A stretch of 64,000 nucleotides of DNA, taken from CBDDDW01 sp965226805 (GTDB lineage Bacteria; Chloroflexota; Dehalococcoidia; Lucifugimonadales; JAGWBF01). Below the pieces are notes generated by a model. The model was not told the DNA's origin. It worked only from the letters and a program-made list of their open reading frames with translations, and did no database searches. Of the stretch, positions 27,809-37,009 are shown in pieces. The stretch covers positions 44,909-108,908 of the forward strand of contig CBDDDW010000020.1 of the NCBI GenBank assembly GCA_965226805.1, written 5' to 3'. The position numbers were made by a program, and so were the translations under genes. Within the stretch, counting starts at the first letter, position 1; each line of letters starts with the position of its first letter.

Positions 27809-28335
27809 ATGTGCGCTGAAGAAGATGGAATGGCTGCGTTCGCGGCCTTATTCACAGAATACTTGAGCTACACGGAGATCCGCAACGACGTGGTCGCGGT
27901 TGCCGACTTCGACATAGGTGATTCTGACCTGCTGGAACGCGCCATCAAGCTGTTCTGGGAGGTGACACAGCCCTCTCTTTTTTCCTTTTCCGATAAACGT
28001 TACGAATCTAAAGATGTCCCACCGTTCCCCATCGAACTCGAGCACGCATTGTTAGAGAAACTCGCAGAATTTGAGCGGCGCAGCCGTGTTGATTACCTCC
28101 CAGACGAAGATCCTTTCACCCGTTTCCCAGAGCGCATGGTATACATACATGTCGCTGCTGCAAGAGCTCTTAGACTCAAATGGACGCAGGGCTATACCGA
28201 TGAAACGAGACAAAGTCTAGAATCAGCATTCATGGTAGCTAAGCAATTAGACCCAGAGCCTCCATCCGTTTACGGCGATGAAGCCCCGCCTCAAATCAGC
28301 TCGGCCTGGGCTGCCACTGGACTGGCTCTTAAAGA
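27809..28335 (+). pseudogene. Large unknown protein, N-terminal part (interrupted by IS)
   Basis: About 175 residues of a hypothetical protein run from ATG 27809 to the IS boundary, ending SAWAATGLALK. It is rich in helical, TPR-like stretches (YIHVAAARALRLKW; DETRQSLESAFMVAKQL). Removing the IS and one copy of the 10-base duplication joins it in frame to 29885-30989, giving 543 residues. I do not recognise the family. Codon use here is slightly more AT-rich than in the flanking genes, which may mean transfer. Confidence 0.75.
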
Positions 28336-28447
28336 TGTAGGGTGTCAGCGCAATTGGACACTATTGAGGCCTAGAAAACCGAAGAGGTTGGGGGTGGTAG
28401 AGGCTCCTTCAGAGGGGTAGATTAACCCTAAGTGAAAGGAGTCATTG

Positions 28448-28849
28448 ATGACCCAGGTAGAGGATCAGGCCAGCCAAGCTGAGGAGCGAAGCCAGGAGAC
28501 ACGAAGCTTCGTGCGTCAGGTCCGTGCAGCGACCCGCCGTAAGTATACCCCTGAAGAGAAGATCCGCATCGTCTTGGAGGGGTTCAGACGGGAGACTACC
28601 GTTAATGACCTGTGCCGACGGGAAGGAATCAAACCCCACTCCTACTACGCCTGGACGAAGGGGTTCATGGAAGCTGGGAAGGAGAGGTTGACTCGGGACA
28701 GTGTGCGTGATGCGACCCGGCAAGAGATAGAGCAGCTCAAGCGGGAGAACAGAGAACTGAAGCAGCTGGTGGGTGAGTTGTCCCTGGAGTTGCACCGCTT
28801 CAAAAAAACAGCTCTGCCGCCCCTACACGACAACGGCACCGTCGCATGA
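28448..28849 (+). CDS. IS transposase OrfA (HTH protein)
   Basis: The 133-residue protein has an IS3-type helix-turn-helix: YTPEEKIRIVLEGFRRE followed by CRREGIKPHSYYAWTKGF. A leucine-zipper-like helix follows (EIEQLKRENRELKQLVGEL). It would recognise the element ends and dimerise. AGGAG at about 28437 supports the ATG at 28448. Its TGA stop overlaps the OrfB start as ATGA. Confidence 0.88.
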   Translation: MTQVEDQASQAEERSQETRSFVRQVRAATRRKYTPEEKIRIVLEGFRRETTVNDLCRREGIKPHSYYAWTKGFMEAGKERLTRDSVRDATRQEIEQLKRENRELKQLVGELSLELHRFKKTALPPLHDNGTVA

Positions 28850-29865
28850 GCGTAGTGGAACAATCGAAGGTCGTGGCTGAGGTGGAGCGACATGGTAGAG
28901 GGAAGAACAGGCGACTCAGGGAGCTTGGCATTTCCAGGAGCACGTATTATTGGTGGAGGTGGAGGCACCGGCAGGGTAGTTGGGAGGGTACGGAAGGAAC
29001 TGAGAGGCCCTGGAATCGCCTGCGTCCAGAAGAGGAGGCAGTAGTGCTGGCGGCAGCCCGTGGGATGCCGACCTGGCGAAGCCGGCAGTTGGCGGCTTCG
29101 CTCACCGACCACAGAGGCCTATCGGTCTCCGCCTCCACAGTCTATCGTATTCTGAGACGGGAGGGTCTGGTGAAACGGATCGAATACCAGTTGGCAGCGA
29201 GCAAAGAGTACCAGCACAAGACCACAGGGCCCCACCAGCTGTGGGCCACCGATGCCTCCTACTTCCGTGTAGTGGGATGGGGCTACTACTACCTCGTGAC
29301 GGTGATGGACGACTACTCCCGGTTCATCTTGGCCTGGAAGGTGCAACGGGACATGACGGCCAACTCCCTCATAGAGGTGGTCCAGGAAGCTGTTGACTCT
29401 ACTGGTATGACTGATGTACCTCTGGAGGATCGGACCAAGCTCCTCTCAGATAATGGCTCAGGTTATGTATCGCGGGCCTTCCGCGAGTACATGCGGGTGG
29501 TGGGCATTCGCCACGTCCTGGCAGCACCCTATCACCCTCAGACCAACGGGAAGCTGGAGAGATATCACCGAACCCTGAAAGACGACATTAACCAGGTGCC
29601 ATACGAGGTGGTGGAAGACCTGGAGGCGGCCATCCGGGACTTCGTCGAGTTCTACAACTACCGAAGATATCATCAGGCGCTCAGGGTTGTAACTCCGGCT
29701 GACGTGCTGGAAGGCCGTCTGGAGACAATTCTAGCCCAGAGGAAGGAGGTACAGCGAGAGACTTTTGACCGGCGGAGGCGGTACAATCAGGAGGTCAGAG
29801 AAACCCTCAAACCAGGAGCTTCTTCACCCCAATCTCTCGGACCCAGAACTGTCCAAAACCGCTGA
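28846..29865 (+). CDS. IS transposase OrfB (DDE/rve integrase core)
   Basis: The 339-residue transposase has an N-terminal HTH_21-like region (LRELGISRSTYYWW) and a retroviral-integrase core. The likely catalytic triad is Asp in ATDASYF, Asp in LLSDNGSGY and Glu in NGKLERYHRTLK. It starts by ATGA overlap with OrfA rather than by an obvious slippery heptamer, so it may be made by termination-reinitiation. It appears intact. Confidence 0.92.
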   Translation: MSVVEQSKVVAEVERHGRGKNRRLRELGISRSTYYWWRWRHRQGSWEGTEGTERPWNRLRPEEEAVVLAAARGMPTWRSRQLAASLTDHRGLSVSASTVYRILRREGLVKRIEYQLAASKEYQHKTTGPHQLWATDASYFRVVGWGYYYLVTVMDDYSRFILAWKVQRDMTANSLIEVVQEAVDSTGMTDVPLEDRTKLLSDNGSGYVSRAFREYMRVVGIRHVLAAPYHPQTNGKLERYHRTLKDDINQVPYEVVEDLEAAIRDFVEFYNYRRYHQALRVVTPADVLEGRLETILAQRKEVQRETFDRRRRYNQEVRETLKPGASSPQSLGPRTVQNR

Positions 29866-29884
29866 CACCCAACACTCTTAAAGA

Positions 29885-30989
29885 ATTGTTCTGGGTCCAC
29901 AATCTAAATGGGCAATACCCAGAGGCGCTACATGACCTAGCTCTAGCAATTGACTACCTGGGTGCCGCATTGTCCAGCGCCGAATATTTCGCCGAGGAGA
30001 CGCATGCCGATACGGAAAGGGGAAAACACGAGAGTTACTTGGCACACGATCTGATAGGGCGCATTTCGCCATACGTTCTCATAGAAGATCCAGAGACCAT
30101 GCGTATCAAACCTCTGCCTCGTACTCGCCCGCCGATTTTCGATGTGGCTCCATCAGAGGCAGTCGAAACCTTCCGGTCTCTGCGAGACAGCGACAACCGG
30201 GAAGTAGACTGGAAGCAGGTAGCCAGGGACTGCGAAATCCTGGGCAGGCATTGGGGAGTGTGTCTGGGATACGAGGATTTTGTTGTGAACGAAACGGTAA
30301 CTGACTCAGAAGGTGCAGAGCGAGTTTGGTCGCACCTTTGGGCTTTGAATCAGGGGTGGGCCAAGGCCGAGCTAGAACCCAATGACCTACGCGATTACTT
30401 GCGTGATGAACGCAGGGAAAGGGCAGACGAACAAGCCGAGAAGAGACTCAAAACCTATTTCTTCACCGGAGACCGTTGGAGCACGTTGCCTGACCTCGCC
30501 AGGAAAAGCCTAGTTGATGCTGACAGAGAATGGTTCTCAATTGGCAGGGGTAGGCTTGAATCGGTACTGAACGATCTGAGGGTGGCCTCAGACACTCTCT
30601 GCTACGATTTCCTTTGGGAGCCAGTCGGGCGATCTAAGGGAGGAGTCGGCCTGTTGCGATTCGTGGAAAAATGCAAGGAACTTGATATAGACCGAAAGGA
30701 ACCAGGTATTAGCGAATACATTTGGTTGCTAGGGCAACCCTTTTTCAAGGAATTCGCCAGCAAGGCTGACCTAACAACACAAGAAACTGCCTTCCTCACC
30801 ATAGAGCTAAAGAAAGCACTGGAGGACCTGCGTCACCAACGAAACATTGCTGAACACGAGCGAAAGCGCGACTGGAAACTGCACGAGGTCCAGGACCATC
30901 TGAGGAAATTCATGGGCATTGGATGCCTCGGTATATTGCCGCGCCTCGTCGACATTGGACTAAAACTCAAGCCCGGCAAGCCTGTCTGA
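29885..30989 (+). pseudogene. Large unknown protein, C-terminal part (after IS)
   Basis: The open frame continues the split gene with ELFWVHNLNGQYPEALHDLA and runs about 368 residues. It is helical and charged, with KHESYLAHDLIGR, an RDERRERADEQAEKRLKTYF segment and a C-terminal ALEDLRHQRNIAEHERKRDW that may be a small helical bundle. No enzyme motif is evident. A TTG at 29886 could give a separate product, but no ribosome site is seen. It is convergent with the acyl-CoA synthetase gene, 15 bases away. Confidence 0.7.
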
Positions 30990-31004
30990 GGGCTTGAGGA
31001 TGTA

Positions 31005-33131
31005 TTAGTTATCCAAGACCGCCATCGCGTCCAGCGCCTTTACCCCTTGACCACGGGGCAGCACTGCCAACGGGTTGATGTCCAGCTCGACCAGCCGGTC
31101 GCCAAGGTTCATCCCCAGGTCTGAGACGCGCATCAGCACCTCGACGAGGGCATCGACGTCCGCCGGTGGCCGCCCCCTATACCCTTCAAGGGCTATGGCG
31201 CCACGGACTTCCCCTACCATCTCGACGGCATCTCGACGGGAGATTGGGCAAACACGTAGGGACACCTCGTTAAGTATCTCGACGAAGATTCCCCCCATAC
31301 CAAACAGGACTACCGGGCCGAACTGTGAGTCGCGGTTGATCCCCACGATTGCCTCCACGCCACCCGTCACCATCTCTTGCACCAACACACCAAGGATGCG
31401 TGCATCACCAAAGGTGGATTCGACAGTCTTCATGACCGAGTCGTAGGCTTGGCGTAGGTCCTCGTCTCCGCCTATTCCAATACACACCAGCCCTGCTTCC
31501 GTCTTATGCAAGATATCGGGAGACTCGACCTTGAGCACCAAAGGATACCCGATCTCCTGGGCGGCTGACAACGCCTCGTCCAATGTGGCTGCTCTCAACT
31601 CCCGAGTAACGGGAACCCCCCAGCTGGAAAGCAGCCCCTTGGTCTCGTGTTCGGATAACGCGCGTCGGCCCAATGAGCAGAGAGCGTCGACTTGCTTCCT
31701 CTGCTGCGGCGACGTGGCCGGCGGATGGGCAGGGATGTCCTTCAGAAACTGCTCTCTCTGCGGATAGTATTCCAAGAGAGCCCTGATGCTCAGCGCCAGC
31801 CTCCCGGGCTGGTAGTAGACTGGAATGTCCGATTCCTTCAGGAGGCCGAGGCCGGCGGTGGCTGAATGGCTGGCCGTCCAGAGGAAGGCCATCGCTTTAT
31901 CGGTCTTAGCACGAAGGTCTATTACTTGCTGGGCCTGGGAATCGCCGCCGCCACTCGCAACTACAAGAGTGCCGACGTCTGGTTCCTCTATCAGCAGGTC
32001 CATAATTTGAGCAAAATTCGCGCTGTTGGCATTACCGGTGACATCTGCCGGATTGGCCGCCCACCCAAAGCCCTTCAGGATGTCATTGAGCCCGGCGAGA
32101 CCCCCCTCGGACAGGTCCGGCAGACTGAGACCCGCCTCCCCAAATTTGTCGGCCAGCTGGGTGGTGATGCCTCCCGAGTGGGATACAGCTGCCACCCCCT
32201 CATTCTTGGGCGCCGGGTTGAGGCCGAGCATCTGAGAAACTTCGATTAGTCCGTCGTAATCGTCCACCCGGATAACGCCGTACTGCTTGAAAACGGCGTC
32301 GTGGACAGCATCGGAGCCGGTGAGGGCTGCGGTATGAGATATCGCCGCTTTGGTCCCAAAACTCGACCGGCCCACCTTGATCATTACGATGGGCTTACCC
32401 CGTTCCTGAGCCAGGCGCGCTACCTCCAGAAACTTCCTGGCGTCCTTGAAACCCTCGATATAGCAAGCGATCACGCGGGTATCGACATCATCCAGAAGAT
32501 ACCTGATGAAGTCGGTGGACTCCAGGTCCGCCTCGTTCCCCGTGCTGACGACGTAGGAGTAGCCGATTCCCCAGTCCTCGGCCCGGCTAAGAAGGGGTCC
32601 GAAGGCGTTTCCCCCGCTCTGAGAGACTAGAGCAATGGGGCCAGCCCCGCACAGGGCAGGTTTAGTGTATGCCGTTGCGTAAATATTTGATTTCAGGTTA
32701 AGGAGACCGATACAGTTGGGCCCACAGACTCTTACGCCTGATGTTCGAGCAAAATCGCCCACCCGTCTCTGGAGGTCTTCCCGTTCCGCGACTCCCCTCT
32801 CGGCGAATCCCGCCGAAATAACCACGGCCGAATTCGCACCTCTTTCAGCCGAGTCCTTCAGAACGTCCATTACGCGGTCGTGAGGCACGACTATGCCGAC
32901 CAGGTCGGGGCTTTCCGGGAGGTCTTTCACACTTGGATAGCACCTGACCCCCATAAGCTCCTCGTACCGAGGGTTCACCGGATATACCCTAACTCGATCA
33001 GAACCTCGAAGAGCCAATTTAAGAAAGCGGCCACCGTACTGCTGTCGCTCGGTGGCACCCACTACCGCGATGGACCTGGGGTTCAGCATCCGGTGGATGG
33101 CTCGCTGGGTTGGGTCCGAGGGACCGACCAT
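31005..33131 (-). CDS. ADP-forming acyl-CoA synthetase (acetate-CoA ligase type)
   Basis: The enzyme interconverts acyl-CoA, ADP and phosphate with acid, ATP and CoA. The 708-residue protein has the full alpha-beta architecture. An N-terminal CoA-binding Rossmann domain (NPRSIAVVGATERQQYGG) comes first. The succinyl-CoA-synthetase-like ligase domain follows, with the phosphohistidine site AAISHTAALTGSD near residue 275, and then a C-terminal ATP-grasp domain (from about residue 490; LVLKVESPDILHKTEAGLV). It is a monocistronic minus-strand gene. Acetate is the common substrate, but branched or aryl acids are possible. Confidence 0.9.
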   Translation of the reverse strand: MVGPSDPTQRAIHRMLNPRSIAVVGATERQQYGGRFLKLALRGSDRVRVYPVNPRYEELMGVRCYPSVKDLPESPDLVGIVVPHDRVMDVLKDSAERGANSAVVISAGFAERGVAEREDLQRRVGDFARTSGVRVCGPNCIGLLNLKSNIYATAYTKPALCGAGPIALVSQSGGNAFGPLLSRAEDWGIGYSYVVSTGNEADLESTDFIRYLLDDVDTRVIACYIEGFKDARKFLEVARLAQERGKPIVMIKVGRSSFGTKAAISHTAALTGSDAVHDAVFKQYGVIRVDDYDGLIEVSQMLGLNPAPKNEGVAAVSHSGGITTQLADKFGEAGLSLPDLSEGGLAGLNDILKGFGWAANPADVTGNANSANFAQIMDLLIEEPDVGTLVVASGGGDSQAQQVIDLRAKTDKAMAFLWTASHSATAGLGLLKESDIPVYYQPGRLALSIRALLEYYPQREQFLKDIPAHPPATSPQQRKQVDALCSLGRRALSEHETKGLLSSWGVPVTRELRAATLDEALSAAQEIGYPLVLKVESPDILHKTEAGLVCIGIGGDEDLRQAYDSVMKTVESTFGDARILGVLVQEMVTGGVEAIVGINRDSQFGPVVLFGMGGIFVEILNEVSLRVCPISRRDAVEMVGEVRGAIALEGYRGRPPADVDALVEVLMRVSDLGMNLGDRLVELDINPLAVLPRGQGVKALDAMAVLDN

Positions 33132-33532
33132 CTAATTCACCTCCACTGAAAATCCGGCGAGAGGAGCCCGGGCGTATTCCATAGTAGTTGAAAAACCCTT
33201 TGCAACCCGCCACCAAGCAACCGAGGTCTCGGCAGGACAGATCCCTCGCCGTGTCTATCAGCTGAAATGCCGGACGAAAGAGGGGTGCCACCTCAAAGCG
33301 TGCGCCTTGGACATCAATCAACTGGGTGAAACATTTCGACAAGCCGGGTGGAGCCACCCTGCCCTCACTAACCCGGCTACTGTATTATCCACGACAGCAA
33401 TCACACCCTTTTCCCCTGGAGAGGAAACTGTTTAGCCGGACGATCAAATCCCCCAAGCTAAGGAGCTTAAAGGGTATCGGGGTCGACGCTAAGGTGCAAG
33501 AAGGGGTTCGGGCTCAAGCGGGAGGTAGCCAG
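33132..33532. other. Intergenic region upstream of the response regulator
   Basis: This holds the start region of the minus-strand acyl-CoA synthetase and the upstream region of the response regulator. The regulator frame stays open back to 33326, but these codons show no domain and no ribosome site. I see no separate gene, hairpin or clear promoter. Confidence 0.45.
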
Positions 33533-33913
33533 TTGGAAAGGGTCCTCATAGTCGATGATCAGGTCTACTTTTGCGAGATGGCCCGTGAGATTCTCAGCAA
33601 GCATGGAGCGTTTACCGTCGTTGGCGAGGCCCAAGATGCTCAGCAGGCCGTGGAGCTTGTCGGCAAGGTTGATCCGGACGTAGTCCTGATGGATGTCGAG
33701 ATGGAAGGGATGAACGGCCTTCAAGCCACCCATCTCATTCGTAGCCGGTTCCCCGAGGTCCGGGTCGTATTGATGAGCATCTACGATGAGAAAGAGTACG
33801 GCCGCCTCGCCCTTCGAGTGGGCGCAAAAGCTTTCATCTCCAAGAAGGATTTCTCGGCTCCTACGCTGGCACAGATTCTCAACCTAGAGTCTCCTCAAAC
33901 CGCCGATCTGTAG
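33533..33913 (+). CDS. Single-domain response regulator (CheY-like)
   Basis: The 126-residue protein is a receiver domain alone: RVLIVDDQ with the acidic pair, the phospho-acceptor Asp in VVLMDVEMEGMNG, a Ser at the Thr position (VLMSIYDEKEYG) and the conserved Lys in FISKKDF. No DNA-binding or enzymatic output domain follows. I chose the TTG at 33533 because GGGAGGT precedes it at optimal spacing and the receiver fold begins at once. No kinase is adjacent, so it is an orphan here. Confidence 0.85.
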   Translation: MERVLIVDDQVYFCEMAREILSKHGAFTVVGEAQDAQQAVELVGKVDPDVVLMDVEMEGMNGLQATHLIRSRFPEVRVVLMSIYDEKEYGRLALRVGAKAFISKKDFSAPTLAQILNLESPQTADL

Positions 33914-34045
33914 CGACTCTCCGAGGGCTACGCTTTTAAGGCGCCATCCATATGCCTTAGTTACTCGTGTCCGCTGCGCTCCAATGACGACCCTGAGTCC
34001 TCGGGCCGCTGTCGCGTTGGAGGCCGCGGACCACGCCTATTCTCG

Positions 34046-34074
34046 TTGACAAACCGCTAGGCCGATGCTATATT
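34046..34074 (+). promoter_or_regulatory. Strong sigma-70-like promoter upstream of korAB
   Basis: A perfect TTGACA (34046-34051) and TATATT (34069-34074) are spaced by exactly 17 bases. Transcription would begin near 34082, giving a leader of about 270 bases before korA. Confidence 0.75.
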
Positions 34075-34252
34075 TAGCTCACATGTCACCTGTGCGCCAG
34101 TGCCCGATACGCGAGCTTTGATAGGCAGATCCGAAAAGGAATACGAGCGCGTTGCGGCCAAAGGTGGAGCAGGATTCGTACCCAACAGCGACCATGGTAG
34201 GGTGTCGTTGAGCCCTAGCTTAAAACAGGGCCCTTCAGCTTAGTACAGATAG

Positions 34253-34326
34253 TGCCGACTGTGTTAACGAGTTTCTCCGCTCCCTCGAAGCCGGTTTGGG
34301 AAGGCGGGATATCGTTGCAGTCGGCA
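34253..34326 (+). promoter_or_regulatory. Structured 5' leader of korAB
   Basis: A perfect 9-bp inverted repeat TGCCGACTG/CAGTCGGCA (34253-34261 and 34318-34326) encloses an inner imperfect stem (CCGCTCCC with GGGAAGGCGG). It ends 15 bases before the AGGAGG ribosome site, so folding could affect ribosome access. No known riboswitch class is recognised. Confidence 0.5.
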
Positions 34327-34351
34327 TTTGACAGTGTTTAGGAGGAACCCA

Positions 34352-36052
34352 ATGCAGACCCAGGGTCTCGTGGTACGGTTCGCGGGAGAGGGTGGTCAGG
34401 GTTTCGTGACCGCATCCGATATGCTGGCTAGAGCGGCTTCCTCAGTGGGCTACCACTCTTTTACCTTCACCACCTTTCCTTCTCAGATCATGGGCGGCCC
34501 AACGTGGGCCCAGACGCGGATCTCGACCACGCCCGTGTTGAGCCCGGGCGACGACCTGGACGTCCTGGTGGCCTTGAACCTGGAGGCCTACGAATCCCAC
34601 CAAAGTGAGGTGCCCCCGGGTGGGGTGGTACTCCATGATTCAGGCTTCGATATACCCGACGACGACCGCGCCATCGGAGTGCCATTCGACGAGCTGGCGA
34701 AACAGGCGGGCCTTGCACGGGCGGCTAACATGGTCATCATCGGCGCCCTAGCCCATCTCGTTAACATGCCCATCAAGTACTTCGAGGAGTTCGTACAGGA
34801 GCGCTTCAGAGGAAGGGATGCGATCGTAGAGGCCAATATCAAAGCCCTGGGCCTTGGCCGTGAGCACGCCGCGTCCAGCGAGATGCAGCTTGGAGCGCTG
34901 GCTCCGCCCAACAAACCAGATTACGAGCAGGTAATGATCAAGGGTAACGAAGCGATCGCCATTGGAGCCATGGCGGCTGGTCTGGACTTCTATGTTGGAT
35001 ACCCTATCTCGCCCGCTACTACTATTCTGGTTTTCATGGAGCGCAACCTCACAGGCCCCGGCAAGTTCGCCTACCAGGTGAGCTCAGAGATCGAGGCCAT
35101 CACTTCGGTGTTGGGAGCGGGCTTTGCTGGCAGGAAGGCCATGACCGCGACTGCCGGGCCGGGCTTCTCATTGATGAGCGAAGGACTGGGCTTGGGTTGG
35201 ATGGCGGAAATACCGGCGGTGGTTGTCGACGTGCAGCGGGGTGGGCCAGCTACCGGGCTGCCGACTAAGACCGAGCAGTCGGACCTCTTCGCTTGCCTGC
35301 ACCCCGCCCATGGTGACGTTATGCTCCCGATAATCGCCCCCGGCACGGTAGAAGAATGCTTCTATGCAGCCGTCAAAGCCCTGAACTGGGCAGAGCGGTA
35401 TCAGGGGCCGGTGATTCTTATGAGCGAGATGTCACTCGCAGAGAGGTCGCAAAATATTCCCAAACCAGACCTGTCCAAGGTCAGCGTGGAGAGCAGAAAG
35501 GTCTACGAGGGAAGTAACGGCTATCTGCGATACGATGGCCCGGAGTTGTCGGCTATACCGATCCCCGGGCAGCCAGGTTCCTATGTCGCCAACGGCAGCG
35601 AGCACGACCCGATGGGAGACACGACTCATCTCCCCGACCGCCATATTCAGATGACCCAGCGCCGCTTCAGCAAGCTCCACCTGCTGGAGGACGACGAGTA
35701 CGAATGTGAGAACCAGTCTGAGCCGGTAGCGGTCATGACCTGGGGTGGCTCCAAAGGCCCGACACGGGAAGCGTACGAAACCCTGAGGGCCAAAGGGGAG
35801 CGAATCGGATGGTATTTCACCATGCAGCTCCATCCTCTGCCTCCCCGTCTGCTGGAAGAGCTTCGAGGCAAGGAGTTGGTGATAGTGCCCGAGCTCAACT
35901 ACCAGGGCCAGTTTTCGGCCATCTTGAGGTCGCAGGGAGTACGCGCGGAATCGATCACTCAATATACCGGCCTTCCCTTCAAAGTGAGGCAACTGGCCAA
36001 GAGTATCACTGAGATGGCAAGGTCCAACAAGAAAGGGCTAGTTAGGGCATGA
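34352..36052 (+). CDS. korA: 2-oxoacid:ferredoxin oxidoreductase, fused gamma-alpha subunit
   Basis: This enzyme oxidatively decarboxylates 2-oxoacids such as 2-oxoglutarate to acyl-CoA and passes electrons to ferredoxin. The 566-residue protein has an N-terminal gamma domain (GEGGQGFVTASDMLARAA to about residue 185). The alpha subunit follows with the thiamine-pyrimidine domain (NEAIAIGAMAAGLDFYVGYP; GPGFSLMSEGLGLG; RGGPATGLPTKTEQSDL). It starts at ATG 34352 behind AGGAGG. Its stop overlaps korB as ATGA. Oxoglutarate is likelier than pyruvate by subunit architecture, but the substrate is not certain. Confidence 0.9.
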   Translation: MQTQGLVVRFAGEGGQGFVTASDMLARAASSVGYHSFTFTTFPSQIMGGPTWAQTRISTTPVLSPGDDLDVLVALNLEAYESHQSEVPPGGVVLHDSGFDIPDDDRAIGVPFDELAKQAGLARAANMVIIGALAHLVNMPIKYFEEFVQERFRGRDAIVEANIKALGLGREHAASSEMQLGALAPPNKPDYEQVMIKGNEAIAIGAMAAGLDFYVGYPISPATTILVFMERNLTGPGKFAYQVSSEIEAITSVLGAGFAGRKAMTATAGPGFSLMSEGLGLGWMAEIPAVVVDVQRGGPATGLPTKTEQSDLFACLHPAHGDVMLPIIAPGTVEECFYAAVKALNWAERYQGPVILMSEMSLAERSQNIPKPDLSKVSVESRKVYEGSNGYLRYDGPELSAIPIPGQPGSYVANGSEHDPMGDTTHLPDRHIQMTQRRFSKLHLLEDDEYECENQSEPVAVMTWGGSKGPTREAYETLRAKGERIGWYFTMQLHPLPPRLLEELRGKELVIVPELNYQGQFSAILRSQGVRAESITQYTGLPFKVRQLAKSITEMARSNKKGLVRA

Positions 36053-36915
36053 CCTCAAAGAATCCGGAATACGATTTCAAGTGGTGCCCAGGATGCGGTG
36101 ACTTTGGAGTCCGCAGGTCATTGGAGTTCGCCGTCGCAGACCGCATCCAACAGACCACCCTCCCCATGGAAAACAACGTCGTAGTTGCCGGTATCGGCTG
36201 CTCTGGTAATCTCGTGCACCTGCTTGAGGGGACACAGCCGTACGGATTCCACGGCATTCACGGCAGGTCCCTGCCCATAGCAATGGGGGTCAAGATGGCC
36301 CGGCCCGACCTGAATGTGATAATTGTCGCCGGCGACGGTGACTTTCTAAGCATCGGGATGGAGCACCTCGCACCCCAGGCCGCCCGGAACCTGGATGTCT
36401 GCGCGGTGATCATGGACAACGGTGTGTACGGCTTGACCAAGGGCCAGAGTTCCCCCACGACGGAGCTGGGCCAGACCACCAGCTCGACGCCCTACGGCAA
36501 GATCGAGGAATCGCTAAATCCGTTGGAGCTGTACCTCACCCTTGGGGTATCCTTCATCGCCTCGGGGTTCTCCAGCCAGCCTCGGGTCCTGGCGAAGCTG
36601 ATCAGCCAGGGGATGGAGCATCGAGGCTTCGCCATAGTGCACGTGCAATCGCCGTGCACTACCTATTACGACACGTATGAGTTGATCAAAGGGAATAAGA
36701 AGAAGGGGATTGAGCCCACCTTGTGGGAGATCCCCGAAGAACACGATCCCTCGGACCGCAAGGCAGCCCGCGAGGTCACTCAGGCGGGAGGGCTGCCCGT
36801 CGGCATTATTTACCGTGACGCGAGCCGCCCCTCCCTCGACCAGAGGGTTGAGGAGATGCATCAGAAGGCGCCGGCAAAAAGCGCCCAACAAATGATGGAC
36901 TCGTTCCAGCTCTGA
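36049..36915 (+). CDS. korB: 2-oxoacid:ferredoxin oxidoreductase, beta subunit
   Basis: The 288-residue beta subunit binds thiamine diphosphate. It has the KWCPGCGDFGV start with iron-sulfur or structural cysteines, GIGCSGNL, the Mg-TPP motif GDGDFLSIGMEHL and MDNGVYGLTKGQSSPT. It is translationally coupled to korA by the ATGA overlap. No separate ferredoxin-like delta subunit is encoded nearby, so the complex would be of the two-subunit type that uses free ferredoxin. Confidence 0.92.
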   Translation: MTSKNPEYDFKWCPGCGDFGVRRSLEFAVADRIQQTTLPMENNVVVAGIGCSGNLVHLLEGTQPYGFHGIHGRSLPIAMGVKMARPDLNVIIVAGDGDFLSIGMEHLAPQAARNLDVCAVIMDNGVYGLTKGQSSPTTELGQTTSSTPYGKIEESLNPLELYLTLGVSFIASGFSSQPRVLAKLISQGMEHRGFAIVHVQSPCTTYYDTYELIKGNKKKGIEPTLWEIPEEHDPSDRKAAREVTQAGGLPVGIIYRDASRPSLDQRVEEMHQKAPAKSAQQMMDSFQL

Positions 36916-37009
36916 CAGCGGTTATCTCATTGCCGGGTGAAGATAGGGCCTCACGTGCAACCAGGTGGCGTGAAGCAAGTCCAAGCCGGAATCGCACTCC
37001 CTCTTAGAC

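Larger units (their letters stand above)
28336..29874 (+). mobile_element. IS element (IS3-like, two ORFs) with a 10-bp target duplication
   Basis: The 1539-bp element has terminal inverted repeats of about 25 bases. The left end begins TGTAGGGTGTCAGCG, and the right end read inward begins TGTTGGGTGTCAGCG; both then contain TTGGACA. Flanking it is an exact direct repeat CTCTTAAAGA (28326-28335 and 29875-29884). Excising the element with one repeat restores the host frame perfectly, which proves the boundaries. A 10-bp duplication is longer than the 3-5 bp typical of IS3. Confidence 0.88.
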
